From the NCBI GenBank assembly GCA_904501855.1, contig CAJGCI010000001.1, positions 1 to 64,000 on the forward strand: 64,000 nt of DNA, read 5' to 3'. Origin of the DNA: Oscillospiraceae bacterium. GTDB taxonomy: Bacteria > Bacillota > Clostridia > Oscillospirales > Oscillospiraceae. Positions 17,259 to 26,000 of the stretch are shown piece by piece. The notes under the pieces are model-generated. The model saw nothing but the letters and a program-made list of their open reading frames with translations, did not search any database and was not told the DNA's origin. The position numbers and the translations under genes were made by a program. Each line of letters starts with the position of its first letter. Within the stretch, counting starts at the first letter, position 1.

Positions 17259-19092
17259 GAGTCCGTATCAGCTCCTCTGCCGCAGATACGATGGAACTGC
17301 TGTCGATTTTACACAGATCCATCAGTTGAGAGACTGAGCCGTGAGTGACGATTCCGTCTCCAAGATTGATCAGCCTGTAACTGCATGAAACGGTATCTGA
17401 CTGGCCCAGTTTCGCTACAATGGCTTCGCCGACACATCCGGAACTGCAGGTCTCTTCCGCAACGATCAGACGGCCGGTCTTTCGGGCGGATTCTTCGATG
17501 CGGGAAACATCGAGCGGTTCGATCGCCTTCAGTCGTATAATATCAGCTGCGATCCCGTTTTCTTTCAGCTGTTTCTTTGCCTTCAGCACTTCCCAGAACA
17601 TATTTCCATAGGAGACCAATGTGACAGAAGGATTCTTCTCAAACTGGTCTTCTTTTTCAAAAGGCTCAACATCCTTCGGCTCACTGCCCCTGGGATAACG
17701 GATGGCCACAGGCCCGTCGATATGATCCACAGCAGTACGGATCATGTCCTTCAGTTCCTGGAAATCCGCAGGACAGAGAATTGTAATACCGGGAACTGTT
17801 CTCAGATATGAAACGTCAAATAGTCCATGGTGAGTTTCTCCATCGCTTCCTACGAGACCGCATCGGTCGACACAGAATACGACATGAAGATGCTGCAAAG
17901 CAATATCATGAAGAAGCATATCGTAGCTTCGCTGGAAAAAGCTGGAATAAACACAGAAGACCGGGATAAGTCCCTGTTTTGCCATTCCGGCGGCCATGGA
18001 AACAGCGCACCCTTCCGCTATACCGACATCAAAGAATCTGCTTGGAAACTTCTTCGAAAAAGTATCCAGTCCAGTGCCGTCTGACATTGCAGCAGTAATT
18101 GCGACTACCTTGGAGTTCTTCTGAGCGATTTCGCACAGGGTATCGCCTGCTATGGAAGAATAGGACTGAGCATCGCTGTCGGTGATTCCTGCTTCAATAT
18201 CAAAAGGACCCACACCATGATACTTCTCCGGATGCTGTTCTGCGAAAGGATATCCCTTTCCTTTTGTCGTGAGCACATGAAGAAGGACCGGAACCCGCAT
18301 CTGTTTTGCCCATTGAAGTGCAGTTTCCACCTGCCGGATATCGTGTCCGTCGATAGGTCCAAGATAATACAGTCCGAAGTCATCGAACATGGTGGAAGGA
18401 AGCACACGCCGTTTAATGCTCTCTTTAATCTCATGATTGAAATTGTAAAGTCTCGGAAGTCTTCCGATTGTTGCACGGTAGTTGCGCTTGAATTCAAGAT
18501 ACTCCGGACGTACACGGGCTTTGCTCAAAACCCGTTCCATTGCTCCGACATTACCGCTGATGGACATTGCATTATCATTTAGAACAATGACCATCGGTTC
18601 TCCGCTGACACCGGCATTCTCCAGACCTTCATAGGCGAGTCCGCCGGTCAGAGCACCGTCTCCTATCACGGCAACTACATCATAGTCATCGCCCTGTATC
18701 GTCCTTGCTTTTGCCATACCCAAAGCAATGGCAACGGAATCGGAAGCATGTCCGGCGATAAAAGCGTCATCATCCGATTCATAGGGTTTCGGAAATCCAG
18801 ACAGACCATTAAACTGACGAAGAGTCTTCAGCTGATCCCGTCGTCCGGTGATGATCTTGTGGGCATAGCATTGATGACCGACATCAAATACGATGCGGTC
18901 CTTACTGGAATCATAGACTCGATGCAGAGCAACGGTCAGTTCCACAGCACCAAGATTCGATGCCAGATGGCCTCCGGTCCTGGAAACATTCTCTATGATC
19001 ATGTTCCGCAGCTCGGAGCACAGTTGGGGAAGCTGGTCTTCCGGAATCTTCTTGACATCTGCGGAACTATTTATAGTATCTAAAATATTCAA
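17251..19092 (-). CDS. dxs: 1-Deoxy-D-xylulose-5-phosphate synthase
   Basis: Thiamine-diphosphate enzyme that condenses pyruvate and glyceraldehyde-3-phosphate, the first step of the MEP isoprenoid pathway. 613 residues. Seen: the cofactor-binding motif GDGALTGGLAYEGLENAG, FDVGHQCYAHKIITGR near the N-terminus, and the transketolase-like FVDRCGLVGSDGETHHGLFDVSYLR region. It follows ispA, the prenyl diphosphate synthase, so the start and a later step of isoprenoid synthesis lie together. A stem-loop at 19133-19172 separates the two genes. Confidence 0.97.
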   Translation of the reverse strand: MNILDTINSSADVKKIPEDQLPQLCSELRNMIIENVSRTGGHLASNLGAVELTVALHRVYDSSKDRIVFDVGHQCYAHKIITGRRDQLKTLRQFNGLSGFPKPYESDDDAFIAGHASDSVAIALGMAKARTIQGDDYDVVAVIGDGALTGGLAYEGLENAGVSGEPMVIVLNDNAMSISGNVGAMERVLSKARVRPEYLEFKRNYRATIGRLPRLYNFNHEIKESIKRRVLPSTMFDDFGLYYLGPIDGHDIRQVETALQWAKQMRVPVLLHVLTTKGKGYPFAEQHPEKYHGVGPFDIEAGITDSDAQSYSSIAGDTLCEIAQKNSKVVAITAAMSDGTGLDTFSKKFPSRFFDVGIAEGCAVSMAAGMAKQGLIPVFCVYSSFFQRSYDMLLHDIALQHLHVVFCVDRCGLVGSDGETHHGLFDVSYLRTVPGITILCPADFQELKDMIRTAVDHIDGPVAIRYPRGSEPKDVEPFEKEDQFEKNPSVTLVSYGNMFWEVLKAKKQLKENGIAADIIRLKAIEPLDVSRIEESARKTGRLIVAEETCSSGCVGEAIVAKLGQSDTVSCSYRLINLGDGIVTHGSVSQLMDLCKIDSSSIVSAAEELIRTHG

Positions 19093-19132
19093 AATAAAAA
19101 CCTCGGGGATAAAAAATCATAGTAATAATATC

Positions 19133-19172
19133 AAATCACGCTCTGTTTTACAACATAACAAGAGCGTGATTT
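19133..19172 (-). terminator. Stem-loop between ispA and dxs (weak terminator or attenuator)
   Basis: Twelve-bp perfect stem (AAATCACGCTCT at 19133-19144 with AGAGCGTGATTT at 19161-19172) with a 16-base loop in the 110-base gap. T-runs outside the stem are short on both strands, so termination may be partial. Confidence 0.5.
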
Positions 19173-19202
19173 TTGAATATTCATCGATTTTTTGAATATA
19201 AT

Positions 19203-20063
19203 TCAGTTGCGTCGAATAGCCATGCTGTCAGCAAGATTCAGAAGATATTCGCAATCTTCAAAATTGGAAGTTAACGTATGCTTGGCACAGAATGTAAGCT
19301 CCGATATCTTCTGTTCACACTGTTCTTTCCCGAGAAGAGCCATATAGGTGTTCTTCCCTTCTTCCTGATCCGATCCGATGGGCTTTCCAAGTTCCTCTTC
19401 CGTGCTGAGAACATCCAGAACATCGTCGCGGATCTGAAAAGCAAGGCCGAGATCCCGTCCGAACTGTTCTGCCGCCCTGAGCTGCAGTTCGGTACCACCA
19501 GCGGCGGCAACGCCCATTTTACATGCTGCGATCAGCAGAGCACTGGTCTTTAACCGGTTGATCTCATCCAGTTGTTTGGTAGTCAGGACAGAGCCTTCTC
19601 CTTCAATATCAAGAATCTGACCACCGCAGATTCCATGTACACCGGCAGCTTCTGCCAAATAGAGCGCGCAGGATGCTTTGCGATCAGCGGGCAGATCTGC
19701 AGAAAGTATGGAACGAAATGCCTCTGCCTGCAGAGCGTCACCGGCGAGGGTCGCAGTGCACTCTCCGTACACGATATGATTGGTGGGTTTTCCGCGGCGC
19801 AGGTCATCGTCATCCATACAAGGAAGATCATCGTGAATCAGGCTGTATGTGTGGATCATTTCGATAGCGCAGGCCACAGGGAGCACTTTCTGAATATCCC
19901 CGCCGGAGATGCGGCAGAATTCCAGCACCAATATGGGACGAAGCCGTTTTCCTCCTGCCAGAAGACTGTAGCGCATGGATTCTGTCAGCGTATGATAGGA
20001 AACGTTCGGCTCATTGAATAACGACTCCAGCTCCTGATCGATCATGGTTTTATAATCAGTCAT
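19203..20063 (-). CDS. ispA: Polyprenyl diphosphate synthase (farnesyl/geranyl type)
   Basis: Builds C15 or similar prenyl diphosphates from IPP and DMAPP. Two aspartate-rich motifs are visible: DDLPCMDDDDLRRGKPT near residue 82 and QIRDDVLDV near 220. The start at 20063 (MTDYKTMIDQ) was chosen because it follows the xseB stop by four bases with AGGGAGA upstream; a longer frame back into xseB adds residues absent from the family. 286 residues matches the short-chain synthase class. It lies in the conserved nusB-xseA-xseB-ispA-dxs block. Confidence 0.96.
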   Translation of the reverse strand: MTDYKTMIDQELESLFNEPNVSYHTLTESMRYSLLAGGKRLRPILVLEFCRISGGDIQKVLPVACAIEMIHTYSLIHDDLPCMDDDDLRRGKPTNHIVYGECTATLAGDALQAEAFRSILSADLPADRKASCALYLAEAAGVHGICGGQILDIEGEGSVLTTKQLDEINRLKTSALLIAACKMGVAAAGGTELQLRAAEQFGRDLGLAFQIRDDVLDVLSTEEELGKPIGSDQEEGKNTYMALLGKEQCEQKISELTFCAKHTLTSNFEDCEYLLNLADSMAIRRN

Positions 20064-20067
20064 CGAT

Positions 20068-20301
20068 TCATTCTCCCTCGTCAAACGGAATTTCATCCGG
20101 ATCACCGTTTTCGTCGATCTGAAGCATTTTGACTTTCTGTTCGGCATTCTCCAGCAGCTTGTTGCAGTTGGAGATCAATGCAGTCCCCTCTTCAAACAAC
20201 TTGATGGATTCATCCAGGGGTACATCGCCTTTTTCCAGTGAGGATACGATGCTTTCCAGTTTTTCCAAAGATTCTTCAAAACTAAATTCTTTATTTCCCA
20301 T
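20068..20301 (-). CDS. xseB: Exonuclease VII small subunit
   Basis: 77-residue helical subunit that binds XseA; exonuclease VII digests single-stranded DNA from both ends. The family core FEESLEKLESIVSSLEKGDVPLDESIKLFEEG fills most of the protein. It follows xseA by three bases, which supports equal expression of both subunits. Confidence 0.96.
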   Translation of the reverse strand: MGNKEFSFEESLEKLESIVSSLEKGDVPLDESIKLFEEGTALISNCNKLLENAEQKVKMLQIDENGDPDEIPFDEGE

Positions 20302-20304
20302 TTT

Positions 20305-21510
20305 TCAAACCTCATTGTGTATATGATCCACGGTGCAGTCTATTTTACCATCCGACAGACGGAGCAGTATACTGTCCCCCGGTTTGGTATCGTTTACGGA
20401 TTTGATGACCTGATTTTTATTCTGCGCGATCAGATAACCCCGGGCAATCACTGCCAAGGGACTCATAGCATCCAGTAACGCGGCATAGCGGATAAACTGT
20501 TCTTTCTTATCCCGAATCGTGTTATTCATGGAGTTTACAAGACGTTCCGTCATGCGGTCGATCTCCAGACTTCTGTTGTTCAGGTATTCATAGGGAGACT
20601 GCAGCACCTTGCGGGAAGACATCTTAAGTACCAGTTCCCGGCGCTTTGCAATGATGTTGTTCATGGAAAGTGCCAGACGACTGGACAGAATGCGGACGCG
20701 ATGCCGGATATCTGCCTGATCAGGAACTGCGATCTCGGCGGCATTGGACGGTGTGGATGCACGAACATCGGCAACATAGTCGGAAATGGTGATGTCCGGT
20801 TCATGTCCCACGGCGGAAATAACCGGGATCTGAGAATCAAAGATTGCTCTGGCAACACCTTCATCATTGAAAGCCCAGAGATCTTCTGCAGAGCCTCCTC
20901 CCCGACCCGTGATAATAAGATCGGCGAGTTGATGCTGATTGACGTACTTTATTGCCTCGGAGATCTCTCCGGGAGCTTCTTCTCCCTGTACACGGACCGG
21001 AACCAGCAGGATTTCCGTGGCCGGCCACCGTTCTCCAAGAATGCGGATCATATCATGAACCGCAGCTCCTGCAGAAGATGTTATCAGGGCAATCCTGGAG
21101 GGATATGCCGGAAGAGGTTTTTTATGCTGCTCATCAAACAGCCCCTCTTTTTCCAGTTTTTCTTTCAGCTGTTCAAATGCGAACTGTAGATCCCCTTCTC
21201 CCTGAGGAATCATATGGTTCACATAGAGCTGATATACTCCATCCCGCGGGTAGACAGAAATCCGTCCAATCGCAGTAACGCTCATTCCGCTCTCCGGACG
21301 GAACCGAAGTCTGGACGAGTTGCTGCGGAACATCACACACTTCAGACTGCTTTCTGCGTCTTTCAGGGTAAAATAGTGATGACCGGACGGATAGATCTTA
21401 TAATTAGATAATTCCCCGCATACCATGATACTGGAAAAGCGGGGCTCATTATCTAACATATTTTTAATTATTTCATTAACTTCAGAAACGGATAAATACA
21501 TTTCATTCAT
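20305..21510 (-). CDS. xseA: Exonuclease VII large subunit
   Basis: Catalytic subunit with an N-terminal OB-fold for single-stranded DNA (about 1-105, including GELSNYKIYPSGHHYFTLKD) and the catalytic domain with SSAGAAVHDMIRIL, ITGRGGGSAEDLWAFNDE and AVGHEPDITISDYVADVRASTPSNAAE. A helical C-terminal half follows. 401 residues is normal. Its start lies inside the last codons of nusB (8-base overlap). Confidence 0.97.
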   Translation of the reverse strand: MNEMYLSVSEVNEIIKNMLDNEPRFSSIMVCGELSNYKIYPSGHHYFTLKDAESSLKCVMFRSNSSRLRFRPESGMSVTAIGRISVYPRDGVYQLYVNHMIPQGEGDLQFAFEQLKEKLEKEGLFDEQHKKPLPAYPSRIALITSSAGAAVHDMIRILGERWPATEILLVPVRVQGEEAPGEISEAIKYVNQHQLADLIITGRGGGSAEDLWAFNDEGVARAIFDSQIPVISAVGHEPDITISDYVADVRASTPSNAAEIAVPDQADIRHRVRILSSRLALSMNNIIAKRRELVLKMSSRKVLQSPYEYLNNRSLEIDRMTERLVNSMNNTIRDKKEQFIRYAALLDAMSPLAVIARGYLIAQNKNQVIKSVNDTKPGDSILLRLSDGKIDCTVDHIHNEV

Positions 21511-21976
21511 CGGATTTGAGCTGCTCCTTCATATCCTTTACATATTTACCCAGAATACCATTGACAAATGCTCCGGAATCCTCTTCCGCAAATCTTTTTG
21601 TCAGTTCAACAGCTTCGTTGATTGCTACGCCTTCTGGAACATCTTCCACATAGAGGATCTCACAGATTGCACAGCGAAGGATCTCCTTGGTCATAGGTGA
21701 AATCCGATTGATCTTCCAGCCGCTGGAATACTCGGAAATGATCTCATCCAGCTGTTCCCGATGATCGGCTACCAGTTTTGTGAGCTGACGGATATAGGAC
21801 TCCTGTACTCCTGGATTCTCTTTGAAGATATCGTCTTCCTCGGAGAGCCGTTCAAAATATTCTTCGGTCAGAATATCATCGCAGAGTTCGGCAGGATCCT
21901 GCTGGGAAGACGATGATGCAAAAGAAATCTGCAATGCAATTTGTCTGGCGCGTGATCTAGTCATTTTTATCTCCAA
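21503..21976 (-). CDS. nusB: Transcription antitermination factor NusB
   Basis: All-helical RNA-binding protein that, with NusE (S10), assembles antitermination complexes on rRNA leader RNA. 157 residues with the family N-terminus SRARQIALQISFA and the later blocks EILRCAICEILY and AINEAVELTKRFAEEDSGAFVNGILGK. The frame begins MEIKMTRSRARQ; the second Met (four codons in) could also be the start. It precedes xseA and follows the Asp23 family gene, a usual order. Confidence 0.96.
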   Translation of the reverse strand: MEIKMTRSRARQIALQISFASSSSQQDPAELCDDILTEEYFERLSEEDDIFKENPGVQESYIRQLTKLVADHREQLDEIISEYSSGWKINRISPMTKEILRCAICEILYVEDVPEGVAINEAVELTKRFAEEDSGAFVNGILGKYVKDMKEQLKSDE

Positions 21977-21981
21977 ACAGA

Positions 21982-22344
21982 TTATTTCTCAAAAGCGATC
22001 CCGGAAACATGGACATTTACTTCTGCGGTCTCCACGCCGGTCACGGCAATGACACCGTCATAAATAGCATCCTGTACCTTTTTCGCAACGTCCACGAGAT
22101 TATAATGGTATTTAACAAGGATGAGTACGTCAACGACAAAGGAGTCTTCCTTGATCTGTACTTTGGTACCCTTGTTGACATTTTTAATGCCGATCAGTTC
22201 TGCCAGTTCGGAACCGGCAGTAGTGGCAAGACCTGCAACACCGTCTATCTCGTTGACAACTTTGTTAACCAGAGAAATGATCACATCCTCGGAAACATTG
22301 ATGCTGCCTTTCTCTTCCTGAAGAGTAATATAATTATCAGCCAT
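21982..22344 (-). CDS. Asp23/Gls24 family envelope stress protein
   Basis: 120-residue protein of the Asp23 (DUF322) family, small, acidic and without membrane segments or signal peptide. Family features: GSINVSEDVIISLVNKVVNEIDGVAGL and the VDVLILVKYHYNLVDVAKKVQDAI helix-strand pattern. In other Bacillota members sit at the membrane through a partner and affect envelope stress; the copy beside nusB (YqhY type) is linked to fatty-acid supply in Bacillus. It is the first gene of the long operon; GGAGG precedes the ATG at 22344. Confidence 0.93.
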   Translation of the reverse strand: MADNYITLQEEKGSINVSEDVIISLVNKVVNEIDGVAGLATTAGSELAELIGIKNVNKGTKVQIKEDSFVVDVLILVKYHYNLVDVAKKVQDAIYDGVIAVTGVETAEVNVHVSGIAFEK

Positions 22345-22527
22345 GAATATCAGCCTCCAAATACATTTTCACGTAATTCTACCATGCAACAGGGAAAAAA
22401 TAAAGCGTAAAACAGTATCATTTTAAACTCTTTTACCAGTATATAATTATACAATTATCACATTCATGTTATTGCTTCTCAAATCAAGGAATGATAGTAT
22501 GAGAAAAAACATCATGGAGATGGGATT

Positions 22528-23016
22528 ATGGCCAATCAGGTTCTGTACGCTGCACTTATGTTTCTGGTGGGATGGCTCTGGTATTTCTTAGTCGTCCGTC
22601 AGTTCGTGTTTAATTTTACAACAGTAAGGCCGATGCTCAATCGGTTTAAGAAACTATCCGAGGAATGGGATACCATCATATCCATTAATTCGTTCCGGTA
22701 TCTGACGATCAATATCATCGTATGGATCATCATCAGTATCGGGCTGTGTCTTCTGGCATACTATCTCTGCCGGAATCACCTTTATCTGTTTATTTCCTTT
22801 CTTGTCGGCGGACTTGTCGGAGTGGTAACCTTCCTCGGTCGTTATACCGAATACACAGAACGGAATTTCAAAGACTTCTGCTCCACCTACTATCGTTTCG
22901 TGTTTGATGATGAACTTCGTACCGCCATGTATAACAGCAAGATTCCTGCTATGAAAAAACGGATGGAAATACTGAATCTGGACAAATCAATACTGATACC
23001 GGATTTTAAAAACTGA
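22528..23016 (+). CDS. Small membrane protein with three predicted membrane segments
   Basis: 162-residue protein I do not recognise. Hydrophobic segments at about 4-24, 60-80 and 84-103 predict three membrane passes; the last 55 residues are charged and probably lie on one side of the membrane, with many aromatic residues (YTEYTERNFKDFCSTYYRF). GGAG stands eight bases before the ATG. It stands alone on the plus strand between the divergent Asp23 operon and a bidirectional terminator, so it is a single-gene unit. There is no signal peptide cleavage site. A role cannot be assigned. Confidence 0.75.
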   Translation: MANQVLYAALMFLVGWLWYFLVVRQFVFNFTTVRPMLNRFKKLSEEWDTIISINSFRYLTINIIVWIIISIGLCLLAYYLCRNHLYLFISFLVGGLVGVVTFLGRYTEYTERNFKDFCSTYYRFVFDDELRTAMYNSKIPAMKKRMEILNLDKSILIPDFKN

Positions 23017-23024
23017 AATCTATG

Positions 23025-23060
23025 AAAAAATCCTTCGATCAACGATCGAAGGATTTTTTT
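23025..23060. terminator. Bidirectional terminator between the membrane protein and sstT
   Basis: Sixteen-bp stem (AAAAAATCCTTCGATC at 23025-23040 with GATCGAAGGATTTTTT at 23044-23059), loop AAC. A-run and T-run on both sides let it work for both converging genes. Confidence 0.92.
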
Positions 23061-23092
23061 AATCTACTGTTTACAGAGATGTAAGTGAATCA

Positions 23093-24313
23093 TTAAAAAT
23101 GGAATTCTTCTCCGCGAATCCGTTTCTGACGATATTCTGCCACTGCCGTAAACAGAACATCGGAGGAAGAGTTGATCATCGTTTCCATGGAATCCTGGAT
23201 GACGCCCACGATGAATCCTACGCCGACGACCTGCATGGCGACATCCGCAGAGATACCAAACAGTGAACAAGCCATCGGGATCAGAAGGAGCGAACCACCG
23301 GCAACACCGGATGTTCCTGCGGCACCCAGCGCAGCCATGATGCTAAGCAGAACAGCGACAGGAAGAAAGACATGGATTCCCAGCGTATGAGCAGCTGCAA
23401 GTGTCATGACAGTAATAGTGATGGCGGCACCGTCCATATTGATGGTTGCACCAAGAGGAATGGAAACCGAGTAAATCTCCTTATTGAGTCCGAGATCTTC
23501 GCAAAGTTCAAGGTTTACAGGAATGTTAGCTGCAGAGCTTCTGGTGAAGAATGCGGTGATCCCGCTGTTTTTCAGACATTTGAATACCAGCGGATACGGG
23601 TTTCTGCGAATGCAGATGAAAGCAATGAGCGGATTGACCACCAGAGCGGAAACCAGCATGCATCCAACAAGCAGAAGCACCAGTTTTCCGTAATCGGTAA
23701 AGATTGCAATTCCACTGGTGGAAATAGCATTATACATCAGTCCCATAATACCAAAGGGAGCAAAATTGATGACCCAGCGGATCGTCTTTGTTACCGCATC
23801 GGAAACGTCGTTCAGGAAATTTTTCGATGCTTCGGAAGCGCTCTTCATGGCGACACCGAAGATCACCGACCAGAACAGGATCCCAAGATAATTACCGTTG
23901 GCAATCGATCCCACCGGGTTGGAAACCAAACTCTGGAGCAACGTGGAGAAAACGTCACCGAGCGACTGGGGGGCACTCTCCTCTACTGCGGAGCCAAGCT
24001 GGGACAGTGTTACCGGGAAAATCTCACTGGCAACAACAGCGACAAACGCAGCAATGAAGGTCGAGATAAGATACAGGAAAATAATCGTAATGAACTGTTT
24101 TCCCATCTTCTCTTTGGACTGACACAAGGAGCTGGCAATCAGCACGAACACCAGCACAGGAGCGACGGCTTTCAAGGCGCCGACAAAGATAGTACCGAAC
24201 ATGCTAATCCACTGTGCTTTCGGGAAGACCAATGCCAGACCCAAACCTACGATCAGGCCGATTACGATACGCAGCACAAGGCTGGTCTCGTTGTACTTTT
24301 TGATGATACTCAT
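23093..24313 (-). CDS. sstT: Serine/threonine:sodium symporter SstT
   Basis: Sodium-coupled importer of serine and threonine, family DAACS (dicarboxylate/amino acid:cation symporter). 406 residues with about eight membrane segments plus two re-entrant loops; the serine-rich hairpin FFTRSSAANIPVNLELCEDLGL and the GATINMDGAAITITVMTLA segment near TM7 are visible and typical of SstT rather than glutamate carriers. GAGG precedes the ATG. It follows glpK on the same strand across a possible terminator. Confidence 0.95.
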   Translation of the reverse strand: MSIIKKYNETSLVLRIVIGLIVGLGLALVFPKAQWISMFGTIFVGALKAVAPVLVFVLIASSLCQSKEKMGKQFITIIFLYLISTFIAAFVAVVASEIFPVTLSQLGSAVEESAPQSLGDVFSTLLQSLVSNPVGSIANGNYLGILFWSVIFGVAMKSASEASKNFLNDVSDAVTKTIRWVINFAPFGIMGLMYNAISTSGIAIFTDYGKLVLLLVGCMLVSALVVNPLIAFICIRRNPYPLVFKCLKNSGITAFFTRSSAANIPVNLELCEDLGLNKEIYSVSIPLGATINMDGAAITITVMTLAAAHTLGIHVFLPVAVLLSIMAALGAAGTSGVAGGSLLLIPMACSLFGISADVAMQVVGVGFIVGVIQDSMETMINSSSDVLFTAVAEYRQKRIRGEEFHF

Positions 24314-24357
24314 AATCTTTTACCTCGTTAAAAAGAGTTAACCTATTATTTTATAAA

Positions 24358-24384
24358 GGAGTGCCGAATAATGAACAGCACTCC
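24358..24384 (-). terminator. Possible terminator after glpK
   Basis: Seven-bp stem GGAGTGC (24358-24364) with GCACTCC (24378-24384) and a 13-base loop, 14 bases after the glpK stop; the following minus-strand bases are A/T-rich but not a clean T-run. Confidence 0.4.
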
Positions 24385-24397
24385 CATATAATTTATT

Positions 24398-25912
24398 TTA
24401 TTCCTCGTCTTCCGTTTCCCAGTTCTTCGCTCTTTCAACGGCTTTTTTCCATCTGCTGTAATAGTGATCAGCAAGTGCTTTATCCATCTGCGGAGTGAAG
24501 ATCTTGTCAGACTGGCGGATTTTCTTGATATCTGAGATATCATTCCAAACGCCAACAGCAAGTCCGGCCAGGAAAGCAGCGCCGAAAGCAGTGGTTTCAA
24601 CCATCTTCGGGCGATCGATGGGTTTGCGAAGAAGATCGGATTCGAACTGCATCATGAAATTACTCACGGACGCACCGCCGTCCACTTTCAGTTCAGACAG
24701 TTCATGACCGCAGTCATGTTCCATGGCAACCAGGAGATCCTTGACCTGATAGGTCACGCCCTCCAGCGTTGCTCTGGCGATATGAGCCTTTGTAGAGCCA
24801 CGGGTCAGACCGACAATGGCACCTCGGGCATACATATCCCAGTGAGGTGCACCGAGTCCGGTAAAAGCGGAAACAAGATACACACCGCCGTTGTCGGGAA
24901 CGCTCTCAGCAAGCAGATCGCATTCACGAGCCGTACCGATCAGCTCCAGCTCATCACGCAGCCACTGGATGGAACTTCCTGCATTGAACACGCTGCCTTC
25001 CAGGGCATACGTGGTCTTGCCGTTAACGTTCCAGGCGACGCTGGTGAGCATTCCGTTCTTGGAACGGGTGGATTCTTCACCGGTGTTCATCAGAGTGAAG
25101 CATCCGGTTCCGTAAGTGTTCTTCGCAGAACCGGGCTCAATGCACGCCTGTCCGAGAAGAGCAGCAGCCTGGTCTCCGGCGCTGCCGCATACGGGAACAC
25201 CTTCCAGTGCCTCAAGTCCTTTGACATCATGTGCAACCGTACCGTAGACCTGAGAAGAAGGAACCGGAGTCGGAAGCATGCACATGGGGATATCCAGGAA
25301 CTTGCAGAGCTTTTCATCCCACTTCAGTTCGTTGATATCAAAGAGCATGGTTCTGGAGCAGTTGGAATAGTCGGAAACATGGGCTTTTCCACCTGTCAGA
25401 TTCCAGATCAGCCAGGTATCGATAGTACCAAAAAGAAGCTCTCCGGCCTCTGCCCTTTCGCGGGCGTGAGGAACATTGTCCAGAATCCATTTAATCTTGG
25501 TTCCAGAGAAGTAGGCGTCGACAAGAAGACCGGTCTTTTCTCTGATATAATCTTCCATTCCAGCGGCAATGATTTCATCACAGATGGGAGCCGTTCTGCG
25601 GCACTGCCATACAATTGCATTGTATATCGGCTCGCCGGTTTTCTTATCCCAGATGATCGTCGTTTCACGCTGGTTTGTAACACCAATGCCTGCGATATCC
25701 GTAGGAGACAGACCACTCTTTTCGAATGCTTCTCCCGCCGCTTCGATCTCAGTGTTCAGGATCACCATGGGATCGTGCTCTACCCAACCGGGATGAGGAT
25801 AAATCTGCGGGAATGGATACTGTGCAACGGTTACAGGTTTTCCAAGGGCATCAAATATGATAGCTCTTGAACTTGTTGTGCCTTGATCGAATGCAAGAAT
25901 ATATCCGTCCAT
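24398..25912 (-). CDS. glpK: Glycerol kinase
   Basis: FGGY-family sugar kinase that phosphorylates glycerol to sn-glycerol-3-phosphate. 504 residues. Seen: the N-terminal phosphate loop FDQGTTSSRAI, the glycerol-contact segment VTNQRETTIIWDKKTG, the FGGY signature region GGVYLVSAFTGLGAPHWD and the C-terminal ATP-binding DGGASVSNFMMQ. No glpF, glpD or glpP gene is adjacent. It is divergent from the alpha/beta hydrolase at 26001, whose product could release glycerol from glycerides; that link is inferred from position only. Confidence 0.97.
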   Translation of the reverse strand: MDGYILAFDQGTTSSRAIIFDALGKPVTVAQYPFPQIYPHPGWVEHDPMVILNTEIEAAGEAFEKSGLSPTDIAGIGVTNQRETTIIWDKKTGEPIYNAIVWQCRRTAPICDEIIAAGMEDYIREKTGLLVDAYFSGTKIKWILDNVPHARERAEAGELLFGTIDTWLIWNLTGGKAHVSDYSNCSRTMLFDINELKWDEKLCKFLDIPMCMLPTPVPSSQVYGTVAHDVKGLEALEGVPVCGSAGDQAAALLGQACIEPGSAKNTYGTGCFTLMNTGEESTRSKNGMLTSVAWNVNGKTTYALEGSVFNAGSSIQWLRDELELIGTARECDLLAESVPDNGGVYLVSAFTGLGAPHWDMYARGAIVGLTRGSTKAHIARATLEGVTYQVKDLLVAMEHDCGHELSELKVDGGASVSNFMMQFESDLLRKPIDRPKMVETTAFGAAFLAGLAVGVWNDISDIKKIRQSDKIFTPQMDKALADHYYSRWKKAVERAKNWETEDEE

Positions 25913-25930
25913 ATCACATTTACCTTTCTG

Positions 25931-25959
25931 TTGACATATTTTTAATTCGGAATTAATAT
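25931..25959 (+). promoter_or_regulatory. Promoter for the alpha/beta hydrolase
   Basis: Plus strand: perfect -35 TTGACA at 25931-25936, 17-base spacer, -10 TAATAT at 25954-25959, about 40 bases before the hydrolase ATG, in the divergent gap with glpK. Confidence 0.8.
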
Positions 25960-26000
25960 GTTATTTGAGAACATTTTAACATAAGTGGGAGGAATTTACC

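Noticed and set aside
20064..20147. 28-codon N-terminal extension of ispA
   Set aside because: It lies inside xseB in another frame; ATG 20063 has a good ribosome-binding site right after the xseB stop.
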